Shown here piece after piece: positions 9,701 to 19,290 of a DNA stretch of 64,000 bases. Source of the stretch: Candidatus Schekmanbacteria bacterium RIFCSPLOWO2_02_FULL_38_14 (GTDB taxonomy: Bacteria > Schekmanbacteria > GWA2-38-11); assembly GCA_001790855.1 (NCBI GenBank), contig MGDH01000038.1, forward strand, positions 31,133 to 95,132. The letters run 5' to 3'. Position numbers and translations under genes: made by a program. The notes beneath the pieces are model-generated. The model saw only the letters and a list, made by a program, of their open reading frames with translations. It made no database searches and was not told where the DNA came from. The stretch's first letter is position 1. Every line of letters begins with the position of its first letter.

Positions 9701-10287
9701 CGCAGGAAGAGGACACCTATCGGTACTCCGCCGGGGCGCGTATCGATAATCGGGACGAGAAGTCCGAGGCGTATATCACGGCTGATATTGTGCCGGTAAA
9801 AATCCATGAACCTCATTTGCCCTGAACGCAGGGTTTCAGCAACATGTTGTTTTACAGCAGATGAGAGGGGTTCTGTTGTGGCGGGAACCGATAACCGCAC
9901 ATCTCCATTGGCGTCGAGCAGACGGACCCGGTCATAGTTATAGTTTGCCCGTATTTGACTGATCCATATATGGAGCTCTTTTTGCAGATTCATATTCCCG
10001 GGATTTTTGAAATAGCGCTGTACTATTGCTGCGAAGGAGGCATTTTTGTAAAAGATTTCGCCATTATCAAAACGTTCTTTTCTCCACAGCTTAATCTCGC
10101 TTATTTTAAGCTCCGCAATGGCGGAAAGCTGGTTTTCCATCTCGATACGGCGGTGTTTTTCGTAATTCCGGCAATAGAGATAACCTGTTGTGATTATGCC
10201 TGCGGATAGGATGATAAAAACAAGAATAAGAAAATACGGAGTGCGTTTCTCTTTTATATCTTGAGTTTCCATTGATAAGGTCATCAA
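6757..10287 (-). CDS. Membrane hybrid histidine kinase (dCache-PAS-GAF-PAS-HisKA-HATPase-REC)
   Basis: Multi-input sensor kinase of 1176 residues. TM helix 17-38, extracytoplasmic dCache-like sensor 45-305 ([34 protein letters not shown]), TM 308-330, PAS about 351-470, GAF about 480-660, PAS about 668-790. The HisKA box is [17 protein letters not shown] with the phosphoacceptor His, then a HATPase with N ([11 protein letters not shown]) and G boxes ([18 protein letters not shown]), and a C-terminal receiver with phospho-Asp in [13 protein letters not shown] and Lys in FVTKPI. This layout passes phosphate to the fused REC rather than to a DNA-binding partner. No output regulator is adjacent. 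Confidence 0.93.
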   Translation of the reverse strand: MMTLSMETQDIKEKRTPYFLILVFIILSAGIITTGYLYCRNYEKHRRIEMENQLSAIAELKISEIKLWRKERFDNGEIFYKNASFAAIVQRYFKNPGNMNLQKELHIWISQIRANYNYDRVRLLDANGDVRLSVPATTEPLSSAVKQHVAETLRSGQMRFMDFYRHNISRDIRLGLLVPIIDTRPGGVPIGVLFLRINPYSYLYPFIQRWPTPSKTAETLIIRREGNEAVFLNELRFQKNTALTLRASLNRKKQPEVMAVSGQKGVVEGIDYRGSPVLAAVGAIPDSPWFLVSRMDSEEVYAPLQEQLWVTVILVVTLLISVGMATWFIWRQQSMSFYRKMYEAAKVLRKSEERYRVLFEQASVGVAEIETATGRFVRINRKYCEIVGYTSDEMKQLDFPTITHPDDLQADMENMEMFKTGRIREFTMEKRYICKDGSLAWVSLAVSPMWESGNTPDYHIAVVQDITERKEAEKRERLSHNVLDILNRHETTSDAINDILFLVKNTTGIEAVAIRLREGSDFPYYKANGFTGSFLQAENSLYSRDELGNIVCDKDGKPFLECMCGNILYGRTDAKLPFFTKGGSFWTNSTTDLLKTTTDINCLARMQNRCNNEGYESVALIPLRSDKEIIGLLQLNDRRRNRFTLETIHFFEWLGASVGITLLRSQIEKTLRKSEERFRQITESKEECIWEVNAVGLYTYISPVVEKILGYKPEEIIGKKYFYNFFAPDVKEKIKTAAFEYFARKQTFKGFSNQSVHKQGNIVIIETAGVPVLDSKGTLLGYRGVDIDVTKRRQIENQFRQSQKMEAVGTLAGGIAHDFNNMLTAIIGYASIAMNNMEQDSPNRLNIKHVLEAAEQASQLTQSLLTFSRKQITDIKPVDLNEIIRKVQKFLVRVIGEDIKIRIVLNESDVNILADSSQIEQVIMNLATNARDAMPKGGMLTIETALTEIDSEFIIAHSYGKPGKYAIMSATDTGIGMDEETKKKIFEPFFTTKKVGKGTGLGLSMAYGIIKQHDGYINVYSEPGEGTTFRIYLPLALVKKETADEKSMENKLIPNGTETVLVAEDDKMLQKLTSEVLSESGYTVILAQDGQEAVDKFIEHRDSIQLLLFDIIMPKKNGKEAYDEIIKICPSMKVLFISGYAADIIREKGILKDGLSFVTKPISPTALLRKVREVLD

Positions 10288-10354
10288 GCTTTCTTATTAA
10301 AACCAAAATACACTAGACAGCTATCAGGTATTACTGCCATTGTCAAGAAGGAAT

Positions 10355-10378
10355 AAAAGGGGACGGTTCTCTTTTTCA
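10355..10378. repeat. Left inverted repeat of the RAYT element
   Basis: AAAAGGGGACGGTTCTCTTT plus TTCA. Its reverse complement matches 11085-11108 at 23 of 24 positions, and both ends bracket the transposase gene. Confidence 0.85.
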
Positions 10379-10415
10379 GTTGACACGGCAATGATATGAT
10401 GATAATAAGAAACTC

Positions 10416-11087
10416 ATGCCAAGGATTGCGAGGATTATCAAGGAAAGCGGAGTCTTTCATGTTATCTCCAGAGGAAACAACAAACAGAATATCTTCCATG
10501 ACGAGCAGGACTTTGAAAAGTTTTTAGAAATTTTAGACCTTCACAAGAAAGCAAAGCCTTTCTACCTTTATCATTATGCGCTCCTTAATAACCATTTTCA
10601 TCTGTTGTTAGAGCCAAAAGCCGGTCAGACAATATCAAAGATTTTGCAGGGAATTAAACTTAGCTATGTTTATCACTACCGGAAGAAATACAGCTATTAT
10701 GGCCACTTATTTCAGGATCGTTTTAAGAGTATCCTTATACAAAAAGAGGATTATCTTCTTTCCTGCGGCGCATATATAGAACTTAACCCTGTGAGAGCCG
10801 GAATAGCAAATAAGCCCGAGGGATATCCTTATAGCAGTTATTATTTTTACGCCCATGGTCAGAAGAATCCATTAATAGAGCCAAATCCTTTCTATCCGGG
10901 ACTTGCTAAAAGCAGTGAAGTGCGGCAGAAACGGTATAAAGAATTTATAGAAAGTCAGCTTAAGAAAAAAGAGAGCTATAGCGCAGGAAATTATATTGGC
11001 ACAAAGAGGTTTGAGAAGAAGATGAAAGATTTATATGGAATTGAAAAAAACTCACCCAAAAGAGGAAGACCGAAAAAAGATGTCTGA
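10416..11087 (+). CDS. REP-associated tyrosine transposase (RAYT, Y1_Tnp family)
   Basis: A 223-residue HUH-type single-strand transposase related to IS200/IS605 TnpA. The start MPRIARIIKESGVFHVISRGNN, the HUH motif in NNHFHLLLEP and the catalytic tyrosine region CGAYIELNPVRAG are all present, so it looks intact. It is flanked by 24-base inverted repeats (10355-10378 and 11085-11108) that are plausible REP substrates. The C-terminus is Lys/Arg-rich (KRGRPKKDV) and its stop lies within the right repeat. The next gene starts inside this frame at 11080, so insertion seems to have rebuilt that gene's 5' end. Confidence 0.93.
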   Translation: MPRIARIIKESGVFHVISRGNNKQNIFHDEQDFEKFLEILDLHKKAKPFYLYHYALLNNHFHLLLEPKAGQTISKILQGIKLSYVYHYRKKYSYYGHLFQDRFKSILIQKEDYLLSCGAYIELNPVRAGIANKPEGYPYSSYYFYAHGQKNPLIEPNPFYPGLAKSSEVRQKRYKEFIESQLKKKESYSAGNYIGTKRFEKKMKDLYGIEKNSPKRGRPKKDV

Positions 11088-12420
11088 AAAAGAAAACCGT
11101 CCCCTTTTTCATGAAGAATTAACTCCTGAAAATATTACCTACAGAAGCCGTCTGGTCTTCTGCGTAATTTCCATTATACCGCTGGTAACAATGACCTATC
11201 TGTCCTATAAGTATGTTTTCCCTTTTCTTGATTCAAGAGGAGATGACACGTTAAAAATATCAGCAATAAGCATTATTATACTGTCTGTATTCTTATCTGT
11301 TTTTGGCTACCTCTTTTCCCAGAGAGACGGGAACCGTACAATAAAGGCAATGGGGAGAACAAACAGGCAGCTTGCAACGCTCTTCAAGGTTGCAAATTCC
11401 TTAAGCAGCACAGTTCACATAGATATAATCCTTAAAGAAATTTTAGAATCAGGCACAAAACTTATTGAAGGGGAATCAGGAACAATTTTTCTCAGGGAGA
11501 ACGGGAATTTAATCTGCAGGGAAGTTGCTGGTTCTGCAAAAAACAGGAATAAAGGGAAAGAGTTGCCGGTTAATGGAAGCCCTTATGAAAATGTAATCCT
11601 GAAAAAAGATATCCTGATTTTTAACAAAACAAGTGATTCAGGAGAAATAAATTCTTTTCCTGCTGGAAAGTTTTCTGACAAGAACGATTGGTTTGATGAC
11701 TCAGTGAATTCGCTGATATGCTTACCTTTAATTTATAATGATGAAGCTATTGGCATTCTTGAGGTGTTTAACAAGAAGGGAAAAAAGGGGTTTGATGAAA
11801 CTGATAAAAAACTGCTTGAGAATCTTGCAGTACAGGCATCAATTTCAATCAAAAATGCTGAATTCTATGATAACCAGAATAATTTCTCAATCCATATGCT
11901 TGAGCTTCTGGTGAGCGCTATGGAAGATAATGTGGCGTGGGAAGGACACCTGCACAACGTGGCAAGGTATTGCAATTTTATAAGCAGGAAACTGAATCTT
12001 CCGGAGAGTGAAAGAAAGAACCTTCATTTTGCAGCCCTCCTTCACGATATAGGAATGCTCAAAATCGAACCTATATCAAGGACAGTTCCTGAAGAATTCC
12101 AAAAACATCCTGCGATAGGCAGTGAGATGATAAAACCAATAACAATATGGAAGAAAATCCACCCTATTATTCTGCACCACCACGAAAATTTTGATGGCTC
12201 AGGTTATCCGGAAAAACTTAAAGGGGAAGAAATTCCGATTGGCGCAAGAATTATACATGTAGTTGAAGCTTATGATACATTGACAAACGAGGAGACTTAC
12301 TCAGGAGTATTGAGCCGTGATGAAGCTATGAAAGAGCTTGAAAGATGTGCCGGAACAAAATATGACCCAAAAATTATAAATGTGTTTCTTGCGGTTTTGA
12401 AAGAGCAGGAAGCTCAATAG
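11080..12420 (+). CDS. Membrane GAF/HD-GYP protein, probable cyclic-di-GMP phosphodiesterase
   Basis: A protein of about 446 residues: two TM helices (VFCVISIIPLVTMTYLSY and ISIIILSVFLSVFGYLF), a GAF domain (LATLFKVANSLSSTVHID to about residue 260) and a C-terminal HD-GYP domain. The domain keeps HDIG, HHENFDGSGYP and the downstream DTLTNEETY loop, so metal binding and the GYP signature are intact; HD-GYP enzymes cleave cyclic-di-GMP. The ATG at 11080 and first dozen codons (SEKENRPLF) are encoded by the RAYT right repeat. Its 3' end overlaps the convergent kinase by 47 bases. Confidence 0.88.
   Translation: MSEKENRPLFHEELTPENITYRSRLVFCVISIIPLVTMTYLSYKYVFPFLDSRGDDTLKISAISIIILSVFLSVFGYLFSQRDGNRTIKAMGRTNRQLATLFKVANSLSSTVHIDIILKEILESGTKLIEGESGTIFLRENGNLICREVAGSAKNRNKGKELPVNGSPYENVILKKDILIFNKTSDSGEINSFPAGKFSDKNDWFDDSVNSLICLPLIYNDEAIGILEVFNKKGKKGFDETDKKLLENLAVQASISIKNAEFYDNQNNFSIHMLELLVSAMEDNVAWEGHLHNVARYCNFISRKLNLPESERKNLHFAALLHDIGMLKIEPISRTVPEEFQKHPAIGSEMIKPITIWKKIHPIILHHHENFDGSGYPEKLKGEEIPIGARIIHVVEAYDTLTNEETYSGVLSRDEAMKELERCAGTKYDPKIINVFLAVLKEQEAQ
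11085..11108. repeat. Right inverted repeat of the RAYT element, inside two genes
   Basis: TGAAAAAGAAAACCGTCCCC plus TTTT. It contains the transposase stop codon and codes for residues 3 to about 10 of the HD-GYP protein. Confidence 0.85.
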
Positions 12421-14968
12421 TAAATGTTGTTCCCTCACCAATCCTGCTTTTAACTGATATGTTCCCTCCGTGGTCTCTTACTATTCCGTGGCAAATACTT
12501 AAGCCAAGTCCTGTCCCTTTGCCGACATCTTTAGTGGTAAAAAAGGGGTCAAAAATCTTTTTAATATTTTCTTCTGAAATTCCAGTTCCTGTATCAGAGA
12601 CTTCTATTATTATTTTATCATCAACCTGCTCTGTTTTTATTTTCAAGCTCCTTTCCCCATCCTGTTTTTCCAAAAGGGAATGATGGGCATTCTGGGTAAG
12701 GTTTAATATGACTGACTGAAGCTGGTTTAAATCCCCAGCGATTTTAGATATGCCTCTTTTCAACTCTTTTATAACCTTTATACCGCCTGATTCCATTTCA
12801 TACTGGTTTAAAGCCAATGTGTTGTCTATGACTTCGTTTATGCTGACAGATGTTTTCGTTGTTTCATGTTTTCTTGAAAATTTTAAAAGGTTAGAGATGA
12901 TATTCTTGCATCTGTTTGACTGCTCATAAATTATTTTTAACCTTTCCGCAGTCTTTGCTCCATGGCTGCTGTCCTTTAGGAGAAGCTCTGAATACCCAAT
13001 AATTCCTGTGAGAGGGTTGTTGAGTTCGTGGGCAACTCCGGATATGAGTCTTCCTGTTGCAGAGAGCTTTTCTGCCTGGAAGAGCTGTTCCTGAAGCAGT
13101 CTCATTTCCCTCATGTCCCTGAAAACAGCCATTACTGCAAAGAAATTGCCGTTTTTATCTTTAAGCAAAGTTCTTCGCGAGCTTGCAGGTATCAGCTCTC
13201 CGTTTTTTGCAAACAGGTCTACTTCCCATATTGTATTATCAGATTGTTCTTCTTTGAATTTTGCAAAAGATTTCTTGATATTATTTTTGTTGGTTTTAGG
13301 ATAATATTTTGTTCCGTATTTTCCAATAAGTTCTTCGCCCTTATATCCCAGCAGTTTGCAGAAGTATTGATTGACCCGGAGGATTTTGCCATTCAAATCA
13401 GTCACAACCATTCCATCAGACATAGATGAAAAAACAATGCTTAAAAATTCTTCTGATTTCATTAAAGCGTCCTCTGCATGCTTGCGCTCTTCTTCCACTC
13501 CAATTGCTGAGGCGAGAATTCCAATGAGCTTTTTGTCTTCTTCGCTTGGAACGAAGTCCTGTTGAAAAACGACGCAGAGTGAACCAACATAGGCTCCACT
13601 AAATTTTACTGCCTTCCCAATGTAGCTCTGCAATTTGTAGCGAGTAACGTAGGGATCTGTTTTTGCGTATGGGCTCTCCAAGAGATTCCGTAAAACGAAA
13701 ACTTCATCACTGTGCTTATTGATTATGTCATAACAAATGTGTCCCTCAGGGTTATCTGCAGGATTATAGTCAGAAGGCACATTCCATTGTCCCCAAGAGC
13801 AGAGGGTTCCTTTATCAAGGCGGTTGTAGAGTGCAGCAGTTGCTCCAAATGATTCTCCACAAAGCGCAGTAAGATGATTGATGTTTTCAAGTGCATTCTT
13901 TCCAAAGTTTAAAAAGCACTCATTAACCTTTGCCAGTCGTTCTTCCATTCGTTTCCGGTCAGTAATATCCCGACACAGACTTAATATTTTTTTACCTTCT
14001 GGAGTTTCAATTACAGTAGCGTTAATTTCAATCGGTGTTATATTGCCATTTTTGTCCACATAATCAATCTCAAGATTTCTAACAAATCCCTTTAGACCAC
14101 ATTTCTTTACCTCTTCTGCATTTCGCTCCAGGTCATACTCTGCTGTCCATTCGATTACGCTTCGCCCTAATATTTCATCCAGAGAGTGATGCCCTGATAA
14201 TTTTACATATTCTGAATTTGCATCAACGACTCTGCCCTGTAAATCTACAATCAGATACCCCGTATTTGTAGTTTCAATCAGGGTTCTATACTTTTCTTCA
14301 CTTTTACCCAGTGTCTTTTCAAACTCGGCGCGCTCCTTTTCCCATTTGCGTATTGCCCATATTGAAAGTATCCACGATATAAAAACAACAATCCCGCCCA
14401 GCAGGCTTGTAGCAAAGAAAAACAGACGGGTCTTTTTCGCTTCTCTCAGAGAATCTTTCAACTCTGTTTTCAAATATTCAACTGCCTTATCTATGCCTTG
14501 AGAATAAATCCTCTTTTGCTCATTGTATTCTGTTCCGTTAAAGATTTCCAATGCCTCTGATGACCTTCCATTGCGAACCAAAGCAAATGCTTTCCTCTCC
14601 ATTTCAACAAGTTTCCTGTTTGCATTCTCTGTTTCCTTTATGCAGTCAGCAACCTCAGAGGCTTCCTGGAAGATAGCAATGGTCTTTTTAATCAGCTCGT
14701 CTAACTCCTTTTCTGCTTTATTATATCTTTTTTCATATTTAATGTCTCCGGTTGCTGCTGCCATTTTTGCAGACATGGTCAGCATCTCGTCATAAAAGAG
14801 AATTTTTTCAGTATTGCCTACAAAGATAAAATTTCTTTTCTGGATTTTCTCATCAGTTTTCTGGAAAGAAAAGAACTCCCATCCAATAACTGCGATAAGG
14901 AGAATGGTTACAGCTAATGCTGCTGTGAGGGAGATGAATACTAATCTTTGGAAACCTTTATTGTCCAT
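12374..14968 (-). CDS. Membrane sensor histidine kinase (4HB-like, PAS-GAF-PAS, HisKA-HATPase)
   Basis: A kinase of 864 residues from the ATG at 14968 (MDNKGFQRLVF), which opens a proper TM helix; longer frames overlap the divergent LOG gene. A helical extracytoplasmic domain (about 38-190) resembles four-helix-bundle ligand domains, then a second TM (FFFATSLLGGIVVFISWIL), PAS, GAF, PAS. The HisKA box is SGVAHELNNPLTGIIGY, and the HATPase has ILNLTQNAHHSL, SDTGTGIS and [10 protein letters not shown]. There is no receiver domain, so a separate response regulator is expected; none is in the window. Convergent with the HD-GYP gene, overlapping it by 47 bases. Confidence 0.9.
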   Translation of the reverse strand: MDNKGFQRLVFISLTAALAVTILLIAVIGWEFFSFQKTDEKIQKRNFIFVGNTEKILFYDEMLTMSAKMAAATGDIKYEKRYNKAEKELDELIKKTIAIFQEASEVADCIKETENANRKLVEMERKAFALVRNGRSSEALEIFNGTEYNEQKRIYSQGIDKAVEYLKTELKDSLREAKKTRLFFFATSLLGGIVVFISWILSIWAIRKWEKERAEFEKTLGKSEEKYRTLIETTNTGYLIVDLQGRVVDANSEYVKLSGHHSLDEILGRSVIEWTAEYDLERNAEEVKKCGLKGFVRNLEIDYVDKNGNITPIEINATVIETPEGKKILSLCRDITDRKRMEERLAKVNECFLNFGKNALENINHLTALCGESFGATAALYNRLDKGTLCSWGQWNVPSDYNPADNPEGHICYDIINKHSDEVFVLRNLLESPYAKTDPYVTRYKLQSYIGKAVKFSGAYVGSLCVVFQQDFVPSEEDKKLIGILASAIGVEEERKHAEDALMKSEEFLSIVFSSMSDGMVVTDLNGKILRVNQYFCKLLGYKGEELIGKYGTKYYPKTNKNNIKKSFAKFKEEQSDNTIWEVDLFAKNGELIPASSRRTLLKDKNGNFFAVMAVFRDMREMRLLQEQLFQAEKLSATGRLISGVAHELNNPLTGIIGYSELLLKDSSHGAKTAERLKIIYEQSNRCKNIISNLLKFSRKHETTKTSVSINEVIDNTLALNQYEMESGGIKVIKELKRGISKIAGDLNQLQSVILNLTQNAHHSLLEKQDGERSLKIKTEQVDDKIIIEVSDTGTGISEENIKKIFDPFFTTKDVGKGTGLGLSICHGIVRDHGGNISVKSRIGEGTTFTIELPALSKPQETHL

Positions 14969-15139
14969 AATGCTTAGCAGTAAATATTTTTTTGCAGAAG
15001 AAAATCCACATTGATTTATTAGATTAAAACAAAATATAGTTGAAGTCAATGAATTTGATATGGCACTATATAAGGCTGATAGATTGAAAAGAAAGACAGG
15101 GCTAATATATAATATTTTTTCATTAAGGAGATAATATTT

Positions 15140-15814
15140 ATGAATGAGTTCAAGACAAGTGATATCTGGATGATATTTAAAATAATGGGAGAGTTTGTTG
15201 AGGGTTTTGAGCACTTTAAGGATATAGGTCCTGCTGTATCGATATTTGGAAGCGCGAGGCTAAAAAAGAATAATAAATATTACAGGCTTGCCCAGAAGGT
15301 TTCTGAGGCTCTTTCAAAAGAAGGTTTTTCAGTCATTACAGGAGGAGGACCGGGAATAATGGAGGCTTCAAACTTGGGGGCAAGAAAGGGGAAAGGAAAA
15401 TCCATTGGATTAAATATAGTGCTCCCTCAGGAACAGGTTCCAAACAAGTATGCAAATGTGTCAATGACTTTTGATTATTTTTTTGCAAGAAAAGTAATGT
15501 TTGTTAAATATGCCTGCGGATATGTGATTTTCCCCGGAGGATTCGGGACAATGGATGAAGTCTTTGAAGCCCTGACTCTCATCCAGACCGGAAAAATATC
15601 AAACTTTCCTGTAATTCTTGTAGGGAAAAAATACTGGTCAGGCTTAATAAAATGGATTAAAACAGTGATGTTAAAAGGAGGGACTATTTCAGCTGAAGAT
15701 TTAAATCTTTTATACCTCACTAATGATCCTCAGGAAGTAATAAAACTTATATCCAATTTCTATAAAGAAAATGGGATTAAAGAAGAATACAAAAGATTCA
15801 GGGTTATGATGTGA
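15140..15814 (+). CDS. LOG family protein (Lonely guy, TIGR00730 type)
   Basis: A 224-residue Rossmann protein with the family motifs SVITGGGPGIMEASNLGA and FPGGFGTMDEVFE. LOG enzymes hydrolyse nucleoside 5'-monophosphates to base and ribose 5-phosphate; bacterial homologues were long mis-named lysine decarboxylases. Substrate in this organism is unknown. It is divergent from the kinase upstream and its 3' end overlaps the convergent C26 gene by 11 bases. Confidence 0.9.
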   Translation: MNEFKTSDIWMIFKIMGEFVEGFEHFKDIGPAVSIFGSARLKKNNKYYRLAQKVSEALSKEGFSVITGGGPGIMEASNLGARKGKGKSIGLNIVLPQEQVPNKYANVSMTFDYFFARKVMFVKYACGYVIFPGGFGTMDEVFEALTLIQTGKISNFPVILVGKKYWSGLIKWIKTVMLKGGTISAEDLNLLYLTNDPQEVIKLISNFYKENGIKEEYKRFRVMM

Positions 15815-16616
15815 GTTTTCTGAAAGCCTCAAAGATTACATCTCCGTCCTCGGACCTTTCAGGGTGGAATTGTGTTGCAATCATTGGGTAATCTTTTAAC
15901 TCTATCATTTCTATTGCTTTGTCTTCAGCCTCAGCGATTGAAATCAGGTTTTCCCCGAGCTTTCCTACTGCCTGATGATGGGATGTTCCGACTTTTAAAA
16001 ACTCAGCATTGCTCAGTTTTTTAAAGAGGGAATCATTTTTGATTTTAAGCAGATGGGCATTGGGTCTGTTGTCTCTTTTATGGCTTTTAAATCCGGATTT
16101 CAGGGTTCCTTGATGAGCAATGTTTATAATCTGTAATCCTCTGCAAATGGCAAGGACAGGAAGATTTTTTTCAACAGATTTTTTGTACAGGAATATTTCA
16201 AAATTATCTCTCCGCAAATCAGGCTTGTATGCAGATTTTTTATCTCCTCCGTATAAATCAGGAGTAATATCATTTCCTCCGCTCAGCACAACCCCTCCCA
16301 AAAACTCTTTATCAATGAGAGCTTCAGTTTCTTCGTTTGTTAAAAAAGCTGATATGATTATATTGAGTTTCAAGTTTGCAAGTGCAGTTGCTAAATCTTT
16401 CCATATTCCATAATAACCTTTTTTATAACTTGGTGTTACGAGGATAAAGGGATAATTGTTTTTAAAAGGAATATCTTTTAAACTCCAGAGAACTTTTTTT
16501 TCTTCTGTCTCTTTAAAGGCATACTCCATTTTTGCCCTGTTTGGAATTTTTATTAAGTGAGCCTGTTCTATCCTGTATCCATTTAAGTTTTCCATATCCT
16601 GTTCTCGACTATTCAA
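15804..16616 (-). CDS. Class I glutamine amidotransferase-like hydrolase (peptidase C26, PuuD-like)
   Basis: A 270-residue gamma-glutamyl-gamma-aminobutyrate hydrolase family protein. The nucleophile Cys sits in AICRGLQ, the catalytic His-Glu in TQFHPERS, and the oxyanion-side GGNDITP motif is present. The start at 16616 is a TTG preceded by a good SD (GGAAGGAC); an internal ATG at 16595 is possible. Family members hydrolyse gamma-glutamyl amides of polyamine breakdown products; no puu genes are nearby, so the substrate is uncertain. Confidence 0.85.
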   Translation of the reverse strand: MNSREQDMENLNGYRIEQAHLIKIPNRAKMEYAFKETEEKKVLWSLKDIPFKNNYPFILVTPSYKKGYYGIWKDLATALANLKLNIIISAFLTNEETEALIDKEFLGGVVLSGGNDITPDLYGGDKKSAYKPDLRRDNFEIFLYKKSVEKNLPVLAICRGLQIINIAHQGTLKSGFKSHKRDNRPNAHLLKIKNDSLFKKLSNAEFLKVGTSHHQAVGKLGENLISIAEAEDKAIEMIELKDYPMIATQFHPERSEDGDVIFEAFRKLTS

Positions 16617-16700
16617 AAAGTCCTTCCTGTCATTGCGAGACTTGATTTCTTCTCTACTCTGCCTATACTATGATTATGATATAGAGTTCATTACCACAAT

Positions 16701-16756
16701 AGGTGGGACATTCTTGTTCCGCAAGGACTGGGTTAGAAAACCCCGTCTATCGAGGT
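16701..16756. repeat. CTATCGAG-family element, copy A
   Basis: ACATTCTTGTTCCGCAAGG, then GGTTAGAAAACCCCGTCTAT and CGAGGT. The same element occurs reversed at 30615-30676 (ATTCTTGTTCTGCAAAGAC, GGTTAGAAAACCCTCTGCC). Here its right end CGAGGTG serves as the SD of the lipoprotein gene at 16762. Confidence 0.7.
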
Positions 16757-16761
16757 GATGA

Positions 16762-17133
16762 ATGTTCAATATAGACAATAGACTCATGAGACTAACAAAA
16801 TTAATAATTTTTATTACCTTAATCTTTTTTTTATTTTCCTTTTCATGTGACTATACTAATGAGAATTCAAACCAGAAGAGTCAAGAAAAAAGCAAGGAAG
16901 AAAAAATCAAAGAGAAGGATTATTTTAAGGGAAAACCCCCGGCTCCTTATAAGAAACCAAAGGATTTAGAAGATAAAATAAAAGACCTTTTTACCCCTGA
17001 TGAGGTTTTTCCAATAAGGGGTTTTGCGAGGAAGGTTAAAAACCTCCTTGAGGAGTTAATCCGGTGGAATTTTGATGTTGAATCTTTCAAAAAAGGGGAT
17101 GAATCTGAAAAAAAGAAAGAAAAAAAGCAGTAG
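16762..17133 (+). CDS. Small Lys/Glu-rich lipoprotein of unknown function
   Basis: A 123-residue predicted lipoprotein: a hydrophobic segment (LTKLIIFITLIFFLFSFSC) ends in a lipobox-like FSFSC, then a highly charged linker and a compact region (DLFTPDEVFPIRGFARKVK) before a Lys-rich tail. I do not recognise the family. The ATG at 16762 is six bases after GAGGTG; a second ATG at 16786 would give a tighter signal peptide. The SD derives from the upstream repeat element. Confidence 0.6.
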   Translation: MFNIDNRLMRLTKLIIFITLIFFLFSFSCDYTNENSNQKSQEKSKEEKIKEKDYFKGKPPAPYKKPKDLEDKIKDLFTPDEVFPIRGFARKVKNLLEELIRWNFDVESFKKGDESEKKKEKKQ

Positions 17134-17192
17134 TGTTAGCAAAGCAAGACTTTGCGGCTACATTTTACAATCTACAATCCAAAATCACTTTT

Positions 17193-18062
17193 CTACGCTT
17201 TATGGACGCAGGTTTCATCCTTGCATTCATCAACACACGCATTTGGCTTGACTCTGACGCTTTTTGCCGGAATTCCGACATTGATGTGGAAGTTTCTTAC
17301 ATCCCTTGTTGCAAGCCCTAATGCTCCAACCATTGCTTCCTGACCAACTTTAACACCTTCCAGAATTGTTGAGTGATATGTAAGCCTTGACCCATTGCCA
17401 ATTACAGTTTTTCCTATTGTTACATCTCCCTGGTCAAAGATGGAGTGAGAGTGGGAGTAGATGTTGACATAATCAGAGATTGAGGCATTGTCTTCGATGA
17501 TTAATTCCCCCCTGTCATCAAGAAGGACATTTCTGTGAATTACGACATTGTTGCCTACAGAGATATTGTACCCGTAAGAAAATTCAACATCATGGAATAT
17601 TTTTAAATTTTCTCCGCATTTTTTAAATATCTTTTTTGCAAGAATTCTTCTGAACGGGAATCCGAGGTAGCAGTTCCTGCCAACAGGAGAGCGGTCAAAC
17701 ATAGTCCAGAGCCAGATAAGAGGTTTTACCCTGTAGAACTTTTCTGCGTCTATTTCCTGATAATACTCAGGCTCAAGGGTTATGTTTCTTGGGTCAAATG
17801 ATGCTATCAGGCTTTTTCTTGCAAGAGATGCTTCAGGGTCTGCGGTTAGTCTTTCATAGCTTGAGCCCTTTCCTATATAAAGCTCCATCAAAGTATCCCT
17901 GCATATGATATTTCTGTCTTCTTTATTGCTGTCAAGCCTTGCTTCAAGATTTGAAAGGAAATTTTCAAATATCTTATTTGCTCTTCTGTCCTGACATATA
18001 ACCTCTTTTAAAGCTCTTTTTTTGAGTTCATTCTTTTCTAATGCCAATTTTTTTAGTTTCAT
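17193..18062 (-). CDS. Left-handed beta-helix (hexapeptide) acyltransferase
   Basis: A 289-residue protein whose C-terminal 150 residues show hexapeptide repeats (ISVGNNVVIHRNVLL, LIIEDNASISDYVNIY, VTIGKTVIGNGSRLTYHS, VKVGQEAMVGALGLAT) ending in the typical VGIPAKSVRVKP. Such proteins transfer acetyl or other acyl groups to sugars or small molecules. The first 120 residues are helical and charged, without a recognised domain, and contain a likely membrane-proximal stretch (RVKPLIWLWTMFDRSPVG). The C-terminus has three Cys (NACVDECKDETC). The neighbouring cysK suggests, weakly, a serine acetyltransferase-like role, but the signature is not specific. Confidence 0.8.
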   Translation of the reverse strand: MKLKKLALEKNELKKRALKEVICQDRRANKIFENFLSNLEARLDSNKEDRNIICRDTLMELYIGKGSSYERLTADPEASLARKSLIASFDPRNITLEPEYYQEIDAEKFYRVKPLIWLWTMFDRSPVGRNCYLGFPFRRILAKKIFKKCGENLKIFHDVEFSYGYNISVGNNVVIHRNVLLDDRGELIIEDNASISDYVNIYSHSHSIFDQGDVTIGKTVIGNGSRLTYHSTILEGVKVGQEAMVGALGLATRDVRNFHINVGIPAKSVRVKPNACVDECKDETCVHKA

Positions 18063-18140
18063 GGATGCACCTTTTTGAAAAGTCAGTTAATTGTTAGATA
18101 GGGTTTAAGGAGTATAGGATTTTAGAACCCTTCAAAAAAT

Positions 18141-19073
18141 CTATTCTTCTGTTCTGTAAAGAATTGTAGATAAATATCTTTCTCCAAAATCAGGAAGAAT
18201 TGCTACAATCATTTTGCCTTTGCTTTCTTTCCTTTGAGCATAGTTGATTGCAGCGCTTGCAATTGCCCCTGAAGATATTCCAACAAAGATTCCTTCCTCC
18301 TTTGCAAGGTGTCTTGATGTTTCAATGGCTTCTTCAAGGCTTGCTGAATATACATCATTAAAAATTTTTATATCAAGAACTGCCGGGATAAATCCTGCGC
18401 CTATGCCCTGAATTTTATGTGGTCCGGGTTTTCCCCCTGAAAGTACGGGAGAGTCTTTTGGTTCAACTGCTATTATCTTTATGTCAGGGTTCTTTTCGCG
18501 CAAAAACTTTCCTGCTCCTGTAATGGTTCCACCGGTTCCGACTCCTGCAACCAGTATGTCTATTTTCCCGTCGGTGTCTTTCCATATCTCAGGTCCTGTT
18601 GTTTTGTAATGAATTTCAGGGTTGGCAGGGTTATCAAATTGTCTTGGTATAAAAGCCTTTTTATATTTTTTTGCGACCTCTTCAGCTTCTGCAACGGCCC
18701 TTCTCATTCCCTCTGGCCCCGGAGTTAAAATTATTTCTGCGCCAAGGGCTTTAAGAAGCATTCTTCTTTCAATGGACATGGAGTCAGGCATTGTAAGAAT
18801 TAGTTTGTATCCTTTTGCAGCGCAAACAAAGGCTAATCCTATTCCGGTGTTTCCGCTGGTTCCTTCAACTATTACAGTATCTTTGTCAATAAAGCCTTCT
18901 TTTTCTCCAGCAGAAATCATTGCTGCGCCGATTCGGTCTTTTACGCTCAGGAATGGATTATACGATTCAAGCTTTACAATTACATCAGCATCAATTCCTT
19001 TGGTAATTTTTTGAAGCCTAACAAGAGGCGTGTTGCCAATTAGCTCTGCCATATTATTTTTTATATTTGCCAT
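18141..19073 (-). CDS. cysK: Cysteine synthase A (O-acetylserine sulfhydrylase)
   Basis: PLP enzyme making cysteine from O-acetylserine and sulfide; 310 residues, normal length. The Schiff-base Lys is K45 in [11 protein letters not shown], the substrate loop is [11 protein letters not shown], the phosphate-binding loop [11 protein letters not shown], and the C-terminal GISSGA is present. A promoter and SD (TAAGGAG) lie directly upstream. The hexapeptide acyltransferase gene follows 78 bases downstream on the same strand. Confidence 0.96.
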   Translation of the reverse strand: MANIKNNMAELIGNTPLVRLQKITKGIDADVIVKLESYNPFLSVKDRIGAAMISAGEKEGFIDKDTVIVEGTSGNTGIGLAFVCAAKGYKLILTMPDSMSIERRMLLKALGAEIILTPGPEGMRRAVAEAEEVAKKYKKAFIPRQFDNPANPEIHYKTTGPEIWKDTDGKIDILVAGVGTGGTITGAGKFLREKNPDIKIIAVEPKDSPVLSGGKPGPHKIQGIGAGFIPAVLDIKIFNDVYSASLEEAIETSRHLAKEEGIFVGISSGAIASAAINYAQRKESKGKMIVAILPDFGERYLSTILYRTEE

Positions 19074-19103
19074 TACAATTACTCCTTAGGAAACTTTACT
19101 TTA

Positions 19104-19132
19104 AAACTAATTAATATATTTAATCATGTCAA
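19104..19132 (-). promoter_or_regulatory. Promoter of cysK
   Basis: TTGACA (19132-19127), 17-base spacer, TAGTTT (19109-19104), about 30 bases before the cysK ATG at 19073. The rest of the 217-base spacer up to 19290 is AT-rich with no gene. Confidence 0.6.
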
Positions 19133-19290
19133 GGGAATAAAAATTATTAAACAAATCAAAGAGATTATATATTATAAATTTACACAGGTATATTAGCTTA
19201 TTTCCCCTTTTATATAACTTATGGTTTTTGGATTCTTAGTTTAGGGATTTTGAAAAGAAGATTTAAGAGATAAGTTAAAAAGATTTTTTA

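Noticed and set aside
15000-15214. N-terminal extension of the second histidine kinase to 15214
   Set aside because: The extra 82 codons overlap the start of the divergent LOG gene and are not kinase-like; the ATG at 14968 opens a proper TM helix.
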